A DNA stretch of 47,159 nucleotides from Mycobacterium sp. Root135 (GCF_001426545.1 NZ_LMEZ01000006.1:1-47159); one strand, 5' to 3'; positions 34,016-42,522 are shown, counted from the first letter of the stretch. Translations and numbers: made by a program. Notes: generated by a model not told the origin, from the sequence alone.

Positions 34016-34414
34016 CTAACCCGCCGCGGGTGCGTCGACCGCGCGGATCTCGATCGCGGCGTGCACCTCGTCGACGCCACCGCGGATGAGCGCCTGAGGA
34101 ATCCACCACCAGGCGTGATACCAGAAGCGCTTGGTCGCCATGTCGAACACGCGCCGGGTGTCGGATTCGGGCAGCATCCGCGCGACGGCTTCCACCGGCT
34201 CGCCCTTCACCTTGCCGAGCACGCCGCACTTCTGGATCGTCACGCGCGGAGTGTTGTTGATGCGCTTGGTCTTCCACGACCCCTTGTCGGTGCTGATCAC
34301 CAGCTTGTCGCCGTCGGGGACGCCCCAGATCGGCGTCGGCTTGGGCCTGCCGTCCTTGGTGAACGTCGTCAGCAACAGGTACTTCTCGCGGTAGACGTCC
34401 TCGAAGTTGGGCAC
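34016..34414 (-). CDS. PPOX-class F420-type flavoprotein, Rv2061c family (copy 1)
   Basis: Split-beta-barrel protein of 132 residues. The N-terminus YLLLTTFTKDGRPKPTPIWGVPDG and the KTKRINNTPRVTIQKC stretch define the Rv2061 family of probable F420-dependent oxidoreductases. The substrate is unknown. GTG start; the stop of the upstream paralogue overlaps it by one base (TAGTG). It is about 45% similar by eye to that paralogue, with a longer Trp-rich C-terminus (RFWYHAWWWIPQ) that could touch the membrane. This tandem pair lies directly downstream of cobN. Confidence 0.88.
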   Translation of the reverse strand: MPNFEDVYREKYLLLTTFTKDGRPKPTPIWGVPDGDKLVISTDKGSWKTKRINNTPRVTIQKCGVLGKVKGEPVEAVARMLPESDTRRVFDMATKRFWYHAWWWIPQALIRGGVDEVHAAIEIRAVDAPAAG

Positions 34415-34797
34415 TAGCTAGAAGCCTTCAGCTCGATGCCGACGTTGTTCTTCATGCCGCCCTTGAGCTTGCTGAAGAGGTTGAACAACTTGCCGATGAT
34501 GCCGTAGCGCTTGCTGATCGCGTCGTACACGGCCTGCGTCTGCGACTTGTCCAGGATTACCGCCACCGCCTCGACCGCCTCACCCTTCGGCTTGCCGCCG
34601 CGGTCGCACTCGGCGATGGTCACCCGGGGCGTGTTGCGAATCCGCTTGACCTTCCAGGACTTCTCCTGGGTGATCGCCACCACGCGGTTGCCGTCCGGTG
34701 CCACCCAGATGGCGGTCGGCTTGGGACCGCCGTCCTTTGTGAACGTCGTCAACAGCACGTACTCGGACTTCGCGACCTCGGCGAACGTGGGAGCCAT
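34414..34797 (-). CDS. PPOX-class F420-type flavoprotein, Rv2061c family (copy 2)
   Basis: Paralogue of the next gene, 127 residues, with YVLLTTFTKDGGPKPTAIWVAPDG and the matching KVKRIRNTPRVTIAEC stretch. It lies 9 bp after the cobN stop on the same strand and overlaps the second copy by one base. Both are thus likely in the cobN transcription unit. The C-terminus differs (LFNLFSKLKGGMKNN) and lacks the Trp cluster. As far as I recall M. tuberculosis has only Rv2061c here, so this looks like a local duplication. Confidence 0.88.
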   Translation of the reverse strand: MAPTFAEVAKSEYVLLTTFTKDGGPKPTAIWVAPDGNRVVAITQEKSWKVKRIRNTPRVTIAECDRGGKPKGEAVEAVAVILDKSQTQAVYDAISKRYGIIGKLFNLFSKLKGGMKNNVGIELKASS

Positions 34798-34806
34798 GTG
34801 CTGAAT

Positions 34807-37800
34807 CTAACCCTCCAGGTCGCCTTCGGTCTCGAGCAGCACCTGCCGCAGCCCGGCGAGGGTGTCCGACTCCGGCTCGGCCCACATGCCCCGTCCCGCG
34901 GCCTCCAACAGCCGCTCGGCCATCCCGTGCAGCGCCCACGGGTTGGACTCGTTCATGAACTTGCGGTTCTCCTCGTCGAGGACGTACTCCCCCGCCAGCC
35001 GCTCGTACATCCAGTCGGCCATCACGCCCGCCGTCGCGTCGTACCCGAACAGGTAGTCGACGGTGGCGGCCATTTCGAAGGCGCCCTTGTAGCCGTGCCT
35101 GCGCATCGCCGACATCCAGCGCGGGTTGACCACCCGCGCGCGGAACACCCGCGTGGTCTCCTCGGACAGCGTGCGGGTGCGCACCGCCTCCGGCCGGGTG
35201 TTGTCTCCGATGTAGGCCTCGGGGTCCTTGCCCGTCAGCGCGCGCACGGTCGCGACCATCCCGCCGTGGTACTGGAAGTAGTCGTCGGAGTCGGCGATGT
35301 CGTGTTCGCGGGTGTCGATGTTCTTCGCGGCGACCGCGATTCGGCGGTACTGCCTGTTCATGTCGTCGCTGGCGGCGGCGCCGTCGAGGCCGCGGCCGTA
35401 CGCGAAGCCGCCCCACGCGGTGTAGACCTCCGCGAGGTCGGCGTCGTCACGCCAGTTCTTGCTGTCCATCAGCTGCAGCAGACCGGCCCCGTAGGTCCCC
35501 GGCTTCGACCCGAAGATTCGCGTCGTGGAGCGGCGTTGATCGCCGTGGTCGGCGAAGTCGACCCTGGCGTGGGCCCTGACGTAGTTCTGCTCGTCGGTCT
35601 CGTCGAGTTCGGCGACCATGCTGACCGCGTCGTCGATCATGGTCACCACGTGAGGGAAGGCGTCGCGGAAGAAGCCCGAGATCCGGACGGTGACGTCGAT
35701 GCGCGGGCGCCCGAGCTCGGCCAGGTCGATGGGCTCCAGGTCGACGACCCGGCGTGACGCGTCGTCCCAAATCGGCTGGACGCCTATCAGGGCGAGCACT
35801 TCGGCGATGTCGTCACCCGAGGTGCGCATGGCCGAGGTGCCCCACACCGAGAGGCCGACCGATCTGGGCCACTCACCGTGGTCGGCGTGATAGCGCTCCA
35901 GCAGCGAATCGGCAAGGGCGACACCGGTTTCCCACGCCAGTCGAGACGGCACGGCCTTCGGGTCGACCGAGTAGAAGTTGCGGCCCGTCGGCAGCACGTT
36001 GACGAGACCGCGCAGCGGCGAACCCGACGGGCCCGCCGAGATGAAGCCCCCGTCGAGCGCACGCAGGATCTGGGCGACCTCGTTGTCGGTCTCGCGCAGC
36101 CGCGGCACCACCTCGGTGGCAGCGAAGCGCAAGACGCTGGCCACCTCCGGGTTGTCGGTGATCCCGTCGACCGCGGCGACGTCCCAGTCGGTGGCGGCCA
36201 GTGCGGCGACCAGCTCACGCGCGCGTTCCTCCGCGGCGTCGACCGCCCCTCTGACGTCGGTACCGTCCTCGGCAAGGCCGAGCGCCTGCCGAAGGCCCGG
36301 CACGGTGTGTTCGCCGCCAAAGAGTTGCCGCGCCCGCAGGATGGCGAGCACCAGGTCCAGCTCGGCCTCCCCGACGGGAGCCTGGCCGAGGATGTGCAGT
36401 CCGTCGCGAATCTGGACGTCCTTGATCTCGCACAGCCAACCGTCGACGTGCAGCAGCATGTCGTCGAAGACGTCCTCGTCGGGACGGTCCTCGAGCCCAA
36501 GGTCGTGGTCCATCTTGGCCGCCCGCATCAGCGTCCAGATCTGCTGACGGATGGCGGGCAGCTTGCCGGGGTCGAGCGTCGCAATGTTGGAGTGTTCGTC
36601 GAGCAACTGCTCGAGCCGGGCGATGTCGCCGTAGCTCTCCGCACGCGCCATGGGCGGGATCAGGTGGTCGACCAGGACGGCGTGGGCTCGGCGCTTGGCC
36701 TGGGTGCCCTCGCCCGGATCGTTGACCAGGAACGGGTAGATCAGCGGAAGGTCGCCGAGCGCCGCGTCGGTGCCACACGTCGACGACATGCCAAGTGTCT
36801 TGCCGGGCAACCATTCCAGGTTGCCGTGCTTGCCGAGGTGGACGACGGCGTCGGCCCGAAACCCGTTGTCGAACTCCGCGTCGAGCCACCGGTAGGCGGC
36901 CAGGTAGTGGTGACTCGGCGGCAGGTCGGGGTCGTGATAGATCGCGACCGGGTTGGCACCGAACCCGCGGGGCGGCTGCACCATGATCACGATGTTGTCG
37001 GATTGCATTGCGGCAATGACGATTTCACCATCGGGGTCATGCGTTCGGTCGACGAACAGGTCGCCGGGCGGCGGTCCCCAGTGTTCGACGACGGCGTCGG
37101 CCAGCCCGCTTGGCAGGGTGGCGAACCACGCCCGGTAGTCCTTGGCCGACACTCGGATCGGGTTGCGCGCCAACTGTTCTTCGGTCAGCCAGTCGGGATC
37201 CTGGCCACCGCGTTCGATCAGCGCGTGGATCAGCGCGTCGCCGTCGTTGGCCTCGACGCCGGGTATCTCCCCGATCTGATAGCCGGCGTCGCGCATCGCG
37301 TGGAGCAGTCCGACGGCGCTCGCCGGGGTGTCGAGACCCACGGCGTTGCCGATGCGCGCGTGCTTGGTCGGGTAGGCGGAGAACACCAGCGCCACCCGCT
37401 TGTCGGCAGGCGCGATGCGTCGAAGCCGCGCTTGACGCACCGCAAGACCCGCAACCCGCGCGCAGCGCTCGGGGTCGGCGACGTAGGAGATCAGTCCCTC
37501 GTCGTCGATCTCCTTGAACGAGAACGGAACCGTGATGATGCGACCGTCGAATTCGGGCACCGCCACCTGAGTCGCCACGTCGAGCGGGCTCATGCCGTCG
37601 TCGTTCTCGCTCCACTGCTTCCGCGACGACGTCAGGCACAGACCTTGCAGGATGGGGATGTTCAGCGCGGCCAGGTGCGCCACGTTCCAGGTGTCGTCGG
37701 CCCCGCCGGCGGTCACCGTGGCCGGTACGGCGCCGCCCGCGGCCAGCACCGTCGTCACCAACGCGTCGACGGTGCCGAGGAGTTCCAGCAGGTCGGGTTC

Positions 37801-38400
37801 CGGCGTCCGCAGCGACGCGGCGTAGATCGGCACGGGTTGCCCGCCCGCGGCGTCGATCGCGTGGCACAGCGCGCCGACGTAGGCCGTATTGCCAGCCAGG
37901 TGCTGGGCTCGATAGAAGAGGACCGCAACACGCGGTCCGTCGTTGGTGGTGACGTTGCCCGCGGGGCACTCCAGCACGCCCCAGGTCGGGGTGGCCTCCG
38001 GGGGCGAGAATCCGAAGCCCGTCATCAGCAGCGTGTCACTCAAGAAGGCGTGCAGCTGTTCGAGATTCGCGACGCCACCCTGGGCCAGGTAAACGTGGGT
38101 CTGCAGGGCGACGCCCGCGGGCACCGTGGAATGGCTCATCAGGTCGGCGTCGGGCGCCTGCTCACCACTGATGACGACCGTGGGAATGCCCTTGGCGACG
38201 ACGGCGTCGATGCCGTCCTGCCAGCTGCGGTAGCCACCCAGGATTCGTACGACCGCGACGTCGACGCCATCGAGGAGCGAGTCGAGCTCGTCGTCGACGA
38301 GGCGGCTGGGGTTCATCCACCGGTACCGCGCACCGCTGGCGCGAGCCGTCATCAGGTCGGTATCCGACGTGGACAGCAGGAGAACGGTGGGCTGGTGCAC
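34807..38400 (-). CDS. cobN: Cobaltochelatase subunit CobN
   Basis: Large subunit of the aerobic cobaltochelatase that inserts cobalt into hydrogenobyrinic a,c-diamide, with CobS and CobT (not in the window). 1197 residues, normal for the family (Rv2062c about 1194). Family stretches include VVISGEQAPD near 95, LQTHVYLAQGG, VLEHWGPPPGDLF, VHLGKHGNLEWLPGK and the C-terminal region VNPRWMSAMRRHGYKGAFEMAATVDYLFG in two blocks. GTG start without a clear ribosome site, 23 bp after a 35-codon frame that has a strong one. No cobalamin riboswitch was recognised upstream. Confidence 0.96.
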   Translation of the reverse strand: MHQPTVLLLSTSDTDLMTARASGARYRWMNPSRLVDDELDSLLDGVDVAVVRILGGYRSWQDGIDAVVAKGIPTVVISGEQAPDADLMSHSTVPAGVALQTHVYLAQGGVANLEQLHAFLSDTLLMTGFGFSPPEATPTWGVLECPAGNVTTNDGPRVAVLFYRAQHLAGNTAYVGALCHAIDAAGGQPVPIYAASLRTPEPDLLELLGTVDALVTTVLAAGGAVPATVTAGGADDTWNVAHLAALNIPILQGLCLTSSRKQWSENDDGMSPLDVATQVAVPEFDGRIITVPFSFKEIDDEGLISYVADPERCARVAGLAVRQARLRRIAPADKRVALVFSAYPTKHARIGNAVGLDTPASAVGLLHAMRDAGYQIGEIPGVEANDGDALIHALIERGGQDPDWLTEEQLARNPIRVSAKDYRAWFATLPSGLADAVVEHWGPPPGDLFVDRTHDPDGEIVIAAMQSDNIVIMVQPPRGFGANPVAIYHDPDLPPSHHYLAAYRWLDAEFDNGFRADAVVHLGKHGNLEWLPGKTLGMSSTCGTDAALGDLPLIYPFLVNDPGEGTQAKRRAHAVLVDHLIPPMARAESYGDIARLEQLLDEHSNIATLDPGKLPAIRQQIWTLMRAAKMDHDLGLEDRPDEDVFDDMLLHVDGWLCEIKDVQIRDGLHILGQAPVGEAELDLVLAILRARQLFGGEHTVPGLRQALGLAEDGTDVRGAVDAAEERARELVAALAATDWDVAAVDGITDNPEVASVLRFAATEVVPRLRETDNEVAQILRALDGGFISAGPSGSPLRGLVNVLPTGRNFYSVDPKAVPSRLAWETGVALADSLLERYHADHGEWPRSVGLSVWGTSAMRTSGDDIAEVLALIGVQPIWDDASRRVVDLEPIDLAELGRPRIDVTVRISGFFRDAFPHVVTMIDDAVSMVAELDETDEQNYVRAHARVDFADHGDQRRSTTRIFGSKPGTYGAGLLQLMDSKNWRDDADLAEVYTAWGGFAYGRGLDGAAASDDMNRQYRRIAVAAKNIDTREHDIADSDDYFQYHGGMVATVRALTGKDPEAYIGDNTRPEAVRTRTLSEETTRVFRARVVNPRWMSAMRRHGYKGAFEMAATVDYLFGYDATAGVMADWMYERLAGEYVLDEENRKFMNESNPWALHGMAERLLEAAGRGMWAEPESDTLAGLRQVLLETEGDLEG

Positions 38401-38423
38401 CTACCATTCGTACCGCATCGGGG

Positions 38424-38531
38424 TTACCGGTCGGAGTTGCCCCAACGGCCGTACCACGATTGGTTGTAGGGAAGGCCTAGTAACACCAGCAATACGAGCA
38501 CCAATGCCCCGAATGCGACGAGTCCCACCAT
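38424..38531 (-). CDS. 35-residue single-span membrane mini-protein ahead of cobN
   Basis: ATG at 38531 with GGAGG 7 bp upstream, stop TAA at 38424. The first 20 residues are a pure hydrophobic helix (MVGLVAFGALVLVLLVLLGL). A short aromatic and polar tail follows, PYNQSWYGRWGNSDR. No family name is certain; the layout recalls tiny one-span proteins with a Trp-rich tail such as DUF3309. It ends 23 bp before cobN on the same strand, so it should share its mRNA. The excellent ribosome site and clean membrane helix make a chance frame unlikely. A -10-like TAACTT lies at 38569-38574 (minus strand). Confidence 0.65.
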   Translation of the reverse strand: MVGLVAFGALVLVLLVLLGLPYNQSWYGRWGNSDR

Positions 38532-38717
38532 TGCCGTTCCTCCTGCGTCGTGCCGATCAGTTGAGTTGAAGTTAGTACCGGCGGTACCGGTTAAGTGGGT
38601 TTGGTGCGGGACGGAACAGGGCGCGCGCGAACGTGACGGGGATCACTCATGGTGGCAATTCGAATCGTCGACGGCCTAACGCTGGGCAGCACCGACGCGC
38701 CGTGCGGCAATGGACTC

Positions 38718-39656
38718 ATGGCGAATTCTCCCGTGATCGTGAAACTCGGCGCGAACATCGGCGCCCGGATCGCCGGCGTGCGGCTCGGCGGTGATCTCCC
38801 GGCGTCGACCGTCGACGCGATCAACGACGCACTCCTCGAGCACAAGGTGATCTTCTTTCGCGATCAGCAGCACCTCGACGACGAAAGCCAGCTCGACTTC
38901 GCCAGGACCCTCGGTACGCCCACCATCGCGCACCCCACGGTGACGTCGCGAGGCGCCGACGTGCTGCCCATCGACTCCCGGTACGACAAAGCGAACTCCT
39001 GGCACACCGACGTCACCTTCGTCGACCGCATTCCGAAGGCGTCGCTGCTGCGGGCGATCGCCCTGCCGGAGTACGGCGGCACCACCTCGTGGGCGTCCAC
39101 CGAGGCCGCCTACGACCAGCTGCCCGCACCTCTGGCCGCCCTCGCCGAGAACCTGTGGGCGAGCCACACCAACGACTACGACTACGTCAAGGACGTCGCG
39201 GAGGACTTCGCCGCGGACGAGGCCCACCGCGACACCGTCCGGCAGTACCGCGACGAGTTCGTCTCCGAGCACTTCGAGACCGAACACCCGGTGGTCCGCG
39301 TCCACCCCGAGACGGGACGTCGGGTGCTGCTGCTCGGCCACTTCGTCAAGAGGTTCGTCGGCCTCGGCACGGTCGAGTCGACCACGCTGCTGCAGCTGTT
39401 CCAGGCCCGGGTGACCAGGCTGGAGAACACCATTCGGTGGAACTGGAGCCCCGGCGACCTGGCCATCTGGGACAACCGGGCGACCCAGCACTACGCGGTG
39501 TCCGACTACGACGACCAATACCGTCGCCTCAGCCGGGTCACCCTGGCCGGCGACGTCCCGGTCGACGTGCACGGCACGCCGAGTCGCGTCGTCGCCGGCG
39601 ACGCGTCGCACTACTCGGACGTCGTGGCGCCGGCACGTCTGGTCGCCGTACCGTAG
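38718..39656 (+). CDS. TauD/TfdA-family Fe(II)/2-oxoglutarate dioxygenase
   Basis: Likely sulfur-scavenging dioxygenase close in sequence to the alkyl-sulfatase Rv3406 and to TauD. The iron ligands are visible as His-X-Asp in SWHTDVTF and the distal His in DNRATQHYAVSDYDD, followed by the 2-oxoglutarate arginine in RLSRVTLAG. About 312 residues from ATG 38718, the start that matches the family. An in-frame ATG at 38649 has a GGGGA site 6 bp upstream and would add 23 residues. Its stop lies 4 bp before cobG, so the two are co-transcribed although their functions are unrelated. It complements ssuCBAD for organosulfur use (inference). Confidence 0.9.
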   Translation: MANSPVIVKLGANIGARIAGVRLGGDLPASTVDAINDALLEHKVIFFRDQQHLDDESQLDFARTLGTPTIAHPTVTSRGADVLPIDSRYDKANSWHTDVTFVDRIPKASLLRAIALPEYGGTTSWASTEAAYDQLPAPLAALAENLWASHTNDYDYVKDVAEDFAADEAHRDTVRQYRDEFVSEHFETEHPVVRVHPETGRRVLLLGHFVKRFVGLGTVESTTLLQLFQARVTRLENTIRWNWSPGDLAIWDNRATQHYAVSDYDDQYRRLSRVTLAGDVPVDVHGTPSRVVAGDASHYSDVVAPARLVAVP

Positions 39657-39660
39657 GAGG

Positions 39661-40770
39661 ATGGCCAGAACCCGCGACGACGACGCGTGCCCGGGCGCGC
39701 TTGCCGTGCATCAAGCGGCCGACGGCGCACTGGCCAGGGTTCGCCTGCCCGGCGGCATGATCGAGGCGCCCCAACTCGAGGCGCTGGCGCTGGCCGCCGC
39801 CCGGTTCGGCTCCCCGGCAATGGAACTGACCTCCCGGGGCAACCTGCAGATCCGCGGCATCACCGACGCCGACGCACTGGCCGACGCGATCGCCGACGCG
39901 GGCCTGTTGCCCTCGCCGACCCACGAACGCGTCCGCAACGTCCTCGCCTCTCCGCTGACGGGCCGAGTGGGCGGCAACGCCGACGTCCGCGGTCTGGTCC
40001 GTGGTCTCGACGCCGCGATCCAGGCCAACCCTCGACTGGCGCGCCTGCCCGGTCGGTTCATGTTCGCCGTCGACGACGGCCGCGGCGACGTGTCCGGGCT
40101 CGGAGCAGACGTCGGCCTGCACTTCCTCGACGAGGACACCGCCGCGCTGCTGGTGGCGGGCGTCGACACCGGAGTGCGCACCGGCGACGGCGTCGCACTG
40201 CTTCTTCAGGTGGCCGAACGGTTCACGGACATCCGCGGGACCGCCTGGCGCACAACCGAACTCGACGACGCGGCGCCACTTCTCGAGGGGCTGACGCCGA
40301 CCGCGGAACCCGGGGCGGTGTGGCCGCCGGTCGCCCGTCCGACGGTCGGCTGGATTCCGCAGGACGACGGACTGGTCACGCTCGGCGCCGCCGTTCCCCT
40401 CGGGGTGCTGAAGACCAGGGTCGCCGAGTACCTGGCGGCGGTCGGGTCCCCGATGGTGATCACACCCTGGCGGTCGGTGCTCGTCTTCGACCTCGACGAG
40501 GAGATCGCCGACACCGCCCTGCGCGTCCTCCCCCCGCTGGGGCTCGTCTTCGACGACGCGTCACCATGGCTCGACGTCAGCGCGTGCACCGGGAGCCCGG
40601 GCTGTGCGCACTCCGCGGCCGACGTCCGTCGCGACGCCGCGGCGGCCGTGCACGACGGCGCCAGCGGGTCGCACCGGCACTTCGTGGGGTGCGAACGCGC
40701 CTGTGGCAGCCCCCCGACCGGGGAGGTTCTCGTCGCCACCGCGGGTGGGTACGAGCCACGCCACCCGTAG
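39661..40770 (+). CDS. cobG: Precorrin-3B synthase CobG
   Basis: Oxygen-dependent step of the aerobic cobalamin route. The 369-residue product belongs to the nitrite/sulfite-reductase-like fold. It has LTSRGNLQIRGI near the N-terminus and the 4Fe-4S cysteines at 309 and 315 (CTGSPGC) and 344 and 348 (CERAC). The ATG directly abuts AGGAGG (39655-39660) with no spacer, so that site cannot serve it in the normal way. Coupling to the tauD stop 4 bp upstream is more plausible. Presence of CobG together with CobN marks the aerobic pathway. Confidence 0.95.
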   Translation: MARTRDDDACPGALAVHQAADGALARVRLPGGMIEAPQLEALALAAARFGSPAMELTSRGNLQIRGITDADALADAIADAGLLPSPTHERVRNVLASPLTGRVGGNADVRGLVRGLDAAIQANPRLARLPGRFMFAVDDGRGDVSGLGADVGLHFLDEDTAALLVAGVDTGVRTGDGVALLLQVAERFTDIRGTAWRTTELDDAAPLLEGLTPTAEPGAVWPPVARPTVGWIPQDDGLVTLGAAVPLGVLKTRVAEYLAAVGSPMVITPWRSVLVFDLDEEIADTALRVLPPLGLVFDDASPWLDVSACTGSPGCAHSAADVRRDAAAAVHDGASGSHRHFVGCERACGSPPTGEVLVATAGGYEPRHP

Positions 40771-40779
40771 GGTGATCGG

Positions 40780-41406
40780 GTGCTGGACTACACCCGCGAC
40801 GCCGCCGACATCTACCGCCAATCGTTCGCGATGATCCGCGACGAAGCTGATCTGACACGGTTCCCCGACGACGTCTCACGCGTGGTGGTCCGGCTGATCC
40901 ACACCTGCGGTCAGGTCGACGTCGCCGAACACGTGGCCTTCACGCCGGGCGTCGCCGACGCCGCACATCGGGCCCTGGCGGCGGGAGCGCCGGTGCTGTG
41001 CGACTCCTCGATGGTGGCCGCAGGCATCACCCGATCCCGATTGCCCGCCGACAACGAGGTCGTCTCGTTGGTCGCCGATCCACGAGCGGCAGGACTGGCC
41101 GCGACGATGGGCAACACGCGCTCCGCAGCGGGCGTCGACCTGTGGGCCGACCGGCTCGGCGGCGCGGTGGTGGCCATCGGCAACGCGCCCACCGCGTTGT
41201 TCCGCCTGCTCGAACTGATCGACGAGGGCGCGCCCGTGCCCGCCGCTGTGCTCGGTGGTCCCGTCGGCTTTGTCGGGTCGGCACAGTCCAAGGACGAGCT
41301 GATCGACCGGCCCCGCGGGATGGACTACCTCGTCGTCACCGGGCGGCGAGGCGGCAGCGCAATGGCCGCGGCGGCAGTCAACGCCGTCGCGACGGAGCGA
41401 GAGTAG
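40780..41406 (+). CDS. cobH: Precorrin-8X methylmutase
   Basis: Moves a methyl group from C11 to C12 to give hydrogenobyrinate. 208 residues, the usual length. It starts DYTRDAADIYRQSFAMIRDEA. The catalytic histidine is H41 in VRLIHTCG, and VLCDSSMVAAGI and GNAPTALFRLLEL are family stretches. GTG start 9 bp after cobG. In M. tuberculosis the next gene is cobIJ; here a phosphotransferase gene follows 35 bp later. Confidence 0.96.
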   Translation: MLDYTRDAADIYRQSFAMIRDEADLTRFPDDVSRVVVRLIHTCGQVDVAEHVAFTPGVADAAHRALAAGAPVLCDSSMVAAGITRSRLPADNEVVSLVADPRAAGLAATMGNTRSAAGVDLWADRLGGAVVAIGNAPTALFRLLELIDEGAPVPAAVLGGPVGFVGSAQSKDELIDRPRGMDYLVVTGRRGGSAMAAAAVNAVATERE

Positions 41407-41419
41407 ACAAGTGTCCAGC

Positions 41420-41440
41420 GGGCCGATTAGGGTCCGGCCC
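41420..41440 (+). other. Hairpin between cobH and the phosphotransferase gene
   Basis: GGGCCG (41420-41425) and CGGCCC (41435-41440) pair around a 9-nt loop that contains AGGG, the only ribosome-site-like sequence before the ATG at 41442. It may end cobGH transcription weakly or affect translation of the next gene. No T-run is present. Confidence 0.4.
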
Positions 41441-41441
41441 C

Positions 41442-42521
41442 ATGACTGTGCGCTACCCGCCGGCCTCCTCGATCCCGCGCGGACCGACGGACGTGACGCC
41501 ACAGTGGGTCGAATCCGTGCTCGCGACCGAGGTCCGATCGGTAGAGGTCACACCCATCGGGACCGGCCAGACCGGCGCCACCTACCGCCTTGCGGTGGAG
41601 TACGCGGCTGACCAGTCGGGATTGCCAGCCACATTCGCGCTCAAGCTCTCCTCCCAAGACGACGCCGTGCGCGAGCGGGTGGCCCTCGGCTACCGCTCCG
41701 AACACGCCTTCTACGCCGACGTCGCCGACGTGGTGCGGGTGCCCATCCCCCGGCACTTTCACTGCGAAATCTCCGACGACGGCGGGGATTTCGTGCTCCT
41801 GCTGGCCGACATGGCACCCGCGGTCCAGGGCGACCAGATCGCCGGCTGCACGGCTGAGGAGGCGGAGCTGGCCGTCCGCGCGCTGGCAGGCCTGCACGGC
41901 CCCACGTGGTGTGACCCCAAGTGGTCCGAGTTTCAGGGCCTGGTCATGTCAACGGCCACCGAGGACGCCATGAAGGGCCTCGGCGACGTCGCCGTGATGG
42001 CCTCCCAGATGAGCCTCGAGCGACTGGGTTCGCGGATGACGGCCGAGGATCGCGACCTGATCACCGAGGCCATGTCGGTCGTGACGCCGTGGCTGATGGC
42101 AGACCGTGATCGCTTCGCCCTGATGCACGGCGACTACCGCCTCGACAACCTGCTGTTCACACCCGACCGCAGTCACGTCACCGTCGTCGACTGGCAGACG
42201 TTGGGAGTCGGACTACCCGCCCGCGACCTGGCCTACTTCACCGGCACCAGCCTGACGCCCCAGACCCGTTCGGCCGTCGACCGGGACCTCGTCGCGGCGT
42301 ACTTCAAAGAGTTGTCCGCTTACGGGATGGCCGATTACGACTTCGACACCTGCTGGCGCGACTACCGCGTCGGCATGCTGCAGGTGCCGTTCCTGTCCGT
42401 GCTCGGCTGCGCGTTCTCGATCTCGACCGAGCGCGGCGACGACATGATGCTGGTCATGATGGAACGCGGCTGCCAGGCGATTCGCGATCTCGGCAGTCTG
42501 GATTTGGTCAGAGGGCTCTGA
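41442..42521 (+). CDS. APH-type phosphotransferase family protein
   Basis: Kinase-like protein of 359 residues of the aminoglycoside-phosphotransferase/choline-kinase superfamily. It has the glycine-containing IGTGQTGATYRL nucleotide loop and FALKLSS with the probable lysine. The Brenner catalytic motif is LMHGDYRLDNLLF (H229-G230-D231), and VVDWQTLGVG supplies the metal aspartate. The substrate is unknown, and similar proteins in mycobacteria are not proven resistance enzymes. It stands where cobIJ lies in M. tuberculosis. It ends in a 14-bp tail-to-tail overlap with cobK. Confidence 0.9.
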   Translation: MTVRYPPASSIPRGPTDVTPQWVESVLATEVRSVEVTPIGTGQTGATYRLAVEYAADQSGLPATFALKLSSQDDAVRERVALGYRSEHAFYADVADVVRVPIPRHFHCEISDDGGDFVLLLADMAPAVQGDQIAGCTAEEAELAVRALAGLHGPTWCDPKWSEFQGLVMSTATEDAMKGLGDVAVMASQMSLERLGSRMTAEDRDLITEAMSVVTPWLMADRDRFALMHGDYRLDNLLFTPDRSHVTVVDWQTLGVGLPARDLAYFTGTSLTPQTRSAVDRDLVAAYFKELSAYGMADYDFDTCWRDYRVGMLQVPFLSVLGCAFSISTERGDDMMLVMMERGCQAIRDLGSLDLVRGL

Positions 42522-42522
42522 C
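42507..42522. terminator. Palindrome across the overlapping stops of the phosphotransferase gene and cobK
   Basis: GTCAGAGGGCTCTGAC has 7-bp arms around GG. It contains the TGA of the plus-strand gene and the TGA of cobK on the minus strand. It can form a short hairpin in both transcripts and may serve as a compact two-way terminator. Confidence 0.4.

Noticed and set aside
35878..38469. 863-codon open frame opposite cobN, and similar long frames opposite pheT, the lipase fusion and ssuD
   Set aside because: Products are Arg/Gly/Val-rich without family motifs and lie fully antisense to well-recognised genes; they arise from high GC content and codon-position bias.
38401..38717. Possible cobalamin riboswitch between cobN and the dioxygenase gene
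   Set aside because: No B12-box-like core (GCCACTG) or the expected stem arrangement is visible on either strand; the gap is mostly filled by the small membrane-protein frame and promoter elements.
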